Positions 60,228 through 64,000 of a stretch of 64,000 bases of DNA are shown here, piece by piece (position 1 is the stretch's first letter; every line of letters starts with the position of its first letter). Both the position numbers and the translations under genes were made by a program. The stretch spans positions 93,488,501 to 93,552,500 of the forward strand of contig NC_060213.1 of NCBI RefSeq assembly GCF_021130785.1, in the 5' to 3' direction. The notes beneath the pieces were generated by a model that worked only from the letters and a program-made list of their open reading frames with translations, was not told the DNA's origin and did not search any database. The DNA is from Homalodisca vitripennis (Eukaryota; Arthropoda; Insecta; Hemiptera; Cicadellidae).

Positions 60228-61152
60228 TCAGTGTGTGGTGATGTCATGCTTGCTCACCCATGTGTCACTGTTTTTATCGAACCCTTGCCATCTAACAAGT
60301 ACTTTGTCTCCTTTCCGCCTCAACACTTTCTCAACTAGATATACATTACCAGTTTTGGACCTGAGGAGTTCTTGTTCATAAAACCCACCTTTCAATACTT
60401 CACCTTTAGAGTCTTGTAGAATGTACGTTACGGGTTTTGTAGGTTTTATTGCATATACTGTAAATACTTCATTTGTCCAGTTAGGCAGATAACCTTTTTT
60501 AAAAACTCCTTTGTATTTGCTAATCCTTACCTTATCGTTTAGCTTGAATTTAGTGATTTTAATTTTTTGTTTTCTTTTTGTGGTTTTGTTTAAACGGACA
60601 AGGATTTGTTTTACGTGTTTCTGTTTAACGTCTTTTGGTTTCATACCGATTGTTCTGTGGACATTATTATTGTACTCCTTGACTATATCAGATAGAATAC
60701 TGAACCATTCGTAACTTCCACGTGTCGTGAATTTTCTATACATTTTCTCTTTTAATGTTCTGTTTAGACGCTCTACAATAGAGCTTTTCAGATGTGAGTA
60801 GGTCGAGTAAAGGTTTATTTTATATTTGTCCATTAGCTTTTTGACGTGAGTGTTGTACCACTCCTTACCCTGATCAGTCTGAAGATTTTTTCATCTTGTG
60901 TTTAGACAGTATAGGTTCTAGTGCATGAGCTACTTCTGCACCTGTCTTGTTTTTTAAAGGAATGGCAAACGCAAGTTTACTAAAGCAGTTTATCATTGTC
61001 AATATATACTTGTAACCTTTGTTCACCCTTGAATACGGGATCATCTCTACTAGATCAGCCTGGTATAGATCATTGAGTCCCTTCAGCGTAACCCTGCGTC
61101 TGGGATAGTTTTTCCTAGCCGGTTTGTGCAGTTCTTTCGCTATAGCGTCCAT
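60228..61152 (-). CDS. Polinton integrase (retroviral DDE type) with chromodomain, one frame break
   Basis: N-terminal part 61152-60874 holds LYQADLVEM with the first catalytic Asp, and YKYILTMINCFSK. The C-terminal part 60833-60228 holds SSIVERLNRTLKEKMY with the catalytic Glu, an SH3-like basic segment (KFKLNDKVRISKYKG) and a chromodomain (VYLVEKVLRRKGDKVLVRWQ, then TWVSKHD). The second catalytic Asp lies between the two ORFs, in the frame of the second. The break coincides with a T6 run (60886-60891). The chromodomain may target insertion to marked chromatin. A TATAAATA box lies about 35 bases upstream. Confidence 0.9.
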
Positions 61153-61182
61153 TTTGTAAATGAAGAAAAAAATCTGTATACC

Positions 61183-61196
61183 GGTATTTATATTAG
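61183..61196 (-). promoter_or_regulatory. TATA box of the integrase gene
   Basis: Minus strand TAATATAAATACC, about 35 bases before the ATG at 61152 and directly after structured RNA copy A. Confidence 0.5.
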
Positions 61197-61203
61197 TCTA
61201 AGT

Positions 61204-61331
61204 GGTGTGGTTTGGAACACCCACATCGAACACTAGCATGCTCGATGCCCAGGTTAAACAGTATTTGATTTTGAGGGCCAGTCCAGAAGTAACTGGTTGT
61301 CGCCCGGTGATCAAATACTGTCCCATCCCTT
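61204..61331 (-). ncRNA. Structured RNA candidate, copy A
   Basis: Begins 6 bases after the stop codon of the BC-box-like gene. Minus-strand order: GGGATGGG, 12-bp stem ACAGTATTTGAT/ATCAAATACTGT (61321-61310 with 61269-61258) enclosing CCAG/CTGG, linker TTTAACCTGGG, hairpin CATCGA/TCGATG, then hairpin GGTGT/ACACC with loop TCCAAACC. Same plan as 47443-47560. The leader GGGA could pair with the conserved UUCC of the last loop as a pseudoknot. Confidence 0.75.
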
Positions 61332-61336
61332 GTTGC

Positions 61337-61705
61337 TTAGACAATGGAATAATCGCACATGCAACGCCCGGTCCTATAGTAAAAGAGCCGATTGTTACAC
61401 GATGTGCACTCCCATAAACTACGCATTGTGTAAAATGTATCTTCCGTGAAGTAATACGCGGTCGACGATTCTTTTTGCCAAACAGCTGAACGGTCTCGAG
61501 CACACATATGACAAAGTCTGCGTAGTCCGCGTCCGTCGTAAACTTCTTTGTATCTGACTACCAATTCAAAGCAGCATTCGCGATGTTTAGATTTAATTTC
61601 CCGACGGATGGATTCGGGGATCTGGATATATCGTAAGAAGTCAATACGGTGTTGGGCAATTTGCCGCAGACAAAGGTTATAGAGGCTCTTTGGGTTCCAC
61701 GCCAT
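61337..61705 (-). CDS. BC/SOCS-box-like protein with cysteine pairs (122 aa)
   Basis: Starts MAWNPKSLYNLCLRQIAQH. Residues 7-16, SLYNLCLRQI, fit the Elongin-BC-binding BC box [ST]LxxxCxxx[AILV], and IQIPESI at 27-33 sits where a cullin box would follow. The C-terminal half has CHMC (65-68), CTSC (100-103) and CMC (115-117) with conserved aromatic spacing, likely a zinc-binding fold for substrate capture. A viral Cullin-RING adaptor would fit with the RING gene at the other end of the element. An F-box-like helical start is an alternative reading. Confidence 0.45.
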   Translation of the reverse strand: MAWNPKSLYNLCLRQIAQHRIDFLRYIQIPESIRREIKSKHRECCFELVVRYKEVYDGRGLRRLCHMCARDRSAVWQKESSTAYYFTEDTFYTMRSLWECTSCNNRLFYYRTGRCMCDYSIV

Positions 61706-62409
61706 GATTGAGAATGAAGTGCTCTCCCACCACCACCACTGCCTCCACGGTTACTCTCCCACCACCACCGACTCCCCCACTGAGACCTCACACTTTGCAC
61801 AAATATAGGTGTTTACAGCAATATTTACAATTTTACAGTAATATCAACACTATATACATTTGTAATTTGTCATGGCTGAACCGGTCCATCGCTATCTCCC
61901 ACACATTCACACTCGATCCCAAGGAATTATGGGGTTTAGTCCACCTGAAGGATCACATTCAAACCCCAAGGCCACGAACCTCTCGGCACATTCACGGCAA
62001 GAGTACATCTATGGGGTTTAGCCCGCCTCGTTGCCACACACATTCATACATGATCCCAAGGAATTATGGAGTTTAGGCCACCTGAAGGATCGCAACCACT
62101 CTGTCCGGGACCTCAGAGCCCATACACACACACACTCAGGCTTTTGGGTCTGCGAGGGGCCGGTAGCAGGCACAGCGACAGGAAAGTCAGTGGACGCTGT
62201 GTGGTAGTGGGGGTACGCGGTTGCGAGGAGAGCGTTCAGTCTCGGTCAGTGATGGAGGAGAAGCAGCATCTACTCGAGCAATCGCGGGAGAAGTTAAAGA
62301 GGATGAGGGGGAAAAGCATTGACCTACGAAGGTTATTGTTTGTGGTGTCTGTGTTTTAGAAGAGTGAAGGAGGCTGTATTTACACCTACTGTAAGTATAC
62401 TATAATATA
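61706..62409. other. Non-coding region between PolB and BC-box gene
   Basis: It holds the right array of GTTTAGGCC hairpins. A short + strand ORF at 62252-62359 (MEEKQHLLEQSREKLKRMRG...) has a coiled-coil look and lies beside GT/AG-like sites, so a divergent spliced gene is conceivable, but support is thin. CCACC-rich repeats lie at 61725-61780. Confidence 0.5.
61915..62091. ncRNA. Right array of GTTTAGGCC hairpins (3 copies)
   Basis: Three exactly 40-nt units: 61915-61954 (outer stem GATCC/GGATC), 61996-62035 (GGCAA/TTGCC) and 62052-62091 (GATCC/GGATC). All carry RTTTAGNCC in the centre, and a CACATTCA box stands upstream of each. The outer stem sequence changes but stays complementary. Confidence 0.7.
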
Positions 62410-64000
62410 CTAATATTTAGAAACTTTACTATAGCCATACGGTAGTGTCTCATACTCTCCTTCCCGCTTACGCTTAGGACCAGTAATTTTAAATAGTTTA
62501 GTCTCTTCTACGGTAACTATGTTTTTGTCTTTTGTCCGTCTAATACGGTTTTCTGTTATTTCTAGAGTTGGATCCGTTTCACTAAGCACCATTTCTTTTA
62601 ATTTTTCAAAATTTAGACGTTTACTAGTTTTTAAATTTAGAGTGAGACCTTTTATTTTACAGACTTCAACTAACGAATTTTTATTTGTGGACCACACTAA
62701 GTAGGCATAGGTTTTAGGACCACCAGAAACGAATTCTACAATGTATGACCCGGGACCGTAGTCGACCAACTCATCGGTCATCTCCCCGAGGTAGTCACCG
62801 GTAGGAACTTTATACATGCCGTTTTTATGTATGTACAGTACACTGTCTGTGTCATAGTAAAGGACTTGAGATTGTAGCTGTTCCAAGTGTTCATACAGTT
62901 TTTTAACCTCGCGTGAGATGTGGTAAAAGCGGCCAAGACGACGTTGACGGTTCTGAGGGACTCGCTAACCTCTTCTATGTTTTGCCAATTTACGAGGAGA
63001 ACCTCTTCGTTAATTTCCTTGAAACCGTATTTACTTGTGTCCCGGGACTGGTTAGTAGTTTGAAAAATGTGTCGGGTGATCGTATTATCGATGTCTTTGT
63101 CTGGTTTCTCTCTCTGTCCGAATTTTCCCCAAAACGAATTTAGCATTAATTTCGCGAGGGAGCGAAGACCCGCGTTCTTTTCAATTTTTGTTTGGTCAAG
63201 TCTGATACCTTCATGTTCAAAATATTTTTTAATGTACGTTTCTTTGTCCTGATCAGTGAGACACCAGGAAGGGTAGCCCGATGCCTCCTGTTTAATTTTT
63301 AGAAATTTATTTACAAAGTCTGTGAAGAGTCCGCCATCCTCATAGGTCACTACCTCGTATTCCCATAATTCGTACATTTCTAAAATGGTATAGCCTTTTT
63401 CTACAGCTTTTCTAATTTCCTGCATCGTCCATGTCCCTGTCAATGCTCTCTCTTCCGTGGTGTGGGCACAGTCACCCGAGTACATGTCCTCCCCACACGT
63501 CCTACATAAAACAAACATTAATTTATCGTTCATCGCGTGTAGGGAGAACCGGGTGGTACAACTTTAGCGGGGGCAGGACTTTACATTTAAGAAGACCTTC
63601 AGCCTGCATGCCTCGCCCCCTACATTCTCTGTCACCCACATAGATTTTAGGATGAGATTTTACATACATTTTAAATTTATTAACAAAAGGATAGAGAGAG
63701 CATACGTCCACATACTGTATAGACTCCCCCTCTGCACACTTGTGGTATGTTCTTGCGTTGCCTGTTCTACCACCAAAGAAGGCGTCTCTTGGATTAAGTG
63801 GGAGCGTGTTTAGAATTGGTAATGAATTTAGGTATGCCAATCTAGGATCTTTTTTTCATTTTCTTAAATTCACACTCCCACATCTCGATAACTTCGTATC
63901 CGGAATTTTGGAGTTTAGCTATTTTGGATTTGGTCCTTTCGTACCTCAGATGCAAAGAGTCTGAGGGATCGTCGGGTAAGGGCACTTCCCTCTCGTACTT
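62410..64000 (-). CDS. Protein-primed DNA polymerase B, C-terminal part with frame breaks
   Basis: The gene runs off the right edge, so the terminal-protein/exonuclease parts are missing. Family-B motifs are in order: FFGGRTGNA, motif A YVDVCSLYP (about 63714-63688), motif B KLMLNSFWGKFG (63152-63117) and motif C YYDTDSV (62859-62839). The motif A-to-B spacing holds a large insertion, as in protein-primed polymerases. The frame breaks near 63850-63856 (T7), 63523-63533 and 62899-62904 (T6). It replicates the linear element from protein-capped ends. As written it could not be translated in one piece. Confidence 0.9.

Larger units (their letters stand above)
46657..64000 (-). mobile_element. 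Polinton/Maverick (adintovirus-like) element, cut by window edge
   Basis: About 17.3 kb with a sharp drop in AT content at the left boundary. It carries the family's diagnostic set on one strand: protein-primed PolB, retroviral-type integrase, FtsK/HerA ATPase, adenain-like protease, major and minor capsid proteins. The candidate left terminus is AGTAGACCTCCCGCGG at 46657; the 5'-AG fits Polinton ends. It is followed by tandem repeats as often seen in terminal repeats. The right terminus and the N-terminal half of PolB lie outside the window, so neither the TIR pairing nor the 6-bp target duplication can be confirmed here. Confidence 0.93.

Noticed and set aside
62252..62359. Plus-strand coiled-coil-like ORF in the Polinton gap
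   Set aside because: Only 35 codons; the flanking splice-like sites would leave an intron too short to be real. Kept only as a note.

Overview
The window looks like AT-rich nuclear DNA of an arthropod, most likely an insect. It carries long gene-poor stretches, many microsatellites, spliceosomal introns, and remnants of piggyBac, Penelope-like and non-LTR elements, plus a large Polinton/Maverick (adintovirus-like) element. I found no host protein-coding gene. The species cannot be named from what I can see.

Bases 1-46656 are host repeat-rich sequence. The landmarks are a three-unit ~703-bp tandem array (5927-8035), a decayed element with retroelement-style ends (10982-12527), and a 3.4-kb DNA transposon with terminal inverted repeats and a three-exon transposase-like gene (12830-16200). 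A ~365-bp three-unit array follows (17131-18170). Next comes a mosaic of mutually similar 0.6-2.1-kb segments between 23 and 37 kb, two of which carry a hammerhead-like motif. Then there is a decayed piggyBac copy with one intact end (35700-36591), a 5'-truncated LINE with a 9-bp target duplication (38924-39766), a recent 202-bp duplication (43170-43574) and a decayed Penelope-like reverse transcriptase fragment (45625-46220).

From about 46657 to the right edge the base composition becomes much less AT-rich, and every recognised gene is on the minus strand. This is a Polinton-type virus-like element cut by the window edge. In transcriptional order (right to left) it encodes: protein-primed DNA polymerase B; a small protein with a BC/SOCS-box-like start and Cys pairs; a chromodomain integrase; an FtsK/HerA-type packaging ATPase; a possible GT14-like glycosyltransferase; a DUF8207-type protein; a coiled-coil protein; a fibre-like repeat protein; a small ORF; a parvovirus-type phospholipase A2 protein; an adenain-like protease; minor and major capsid proteins; an unknown; a three-module repeat protein; a PC4-like candidate; an exonuclease-fold candidate; and, next to the left terminal repeats, a seven-exon RING-finger gene. 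Several genes are joined by 4-base ATGA overlaps. Polymerase, integrase and ATPase would copy, insert and package the element. The capsid, protease, fibre and PLA2 genes argue that it can or could form particles. The RING and BC-box proteins suggest interference with host ubiquitin ligases.

The most novel signals are non-coding. A ~120-nt element occurs twice in the Polinton (47443-47560 and 61204-61331), each time just 3' of a stop codon, with identical linkers but differently sequenced, fully compensated stems. A second hairpin family of ~40 nt occurs six times, in two arrays, again with swapped complementary outer stems. Several genes are broken by one-base frameshifts that mostly fall in homopolymers, so assembly error should be excluded before calling them dead.
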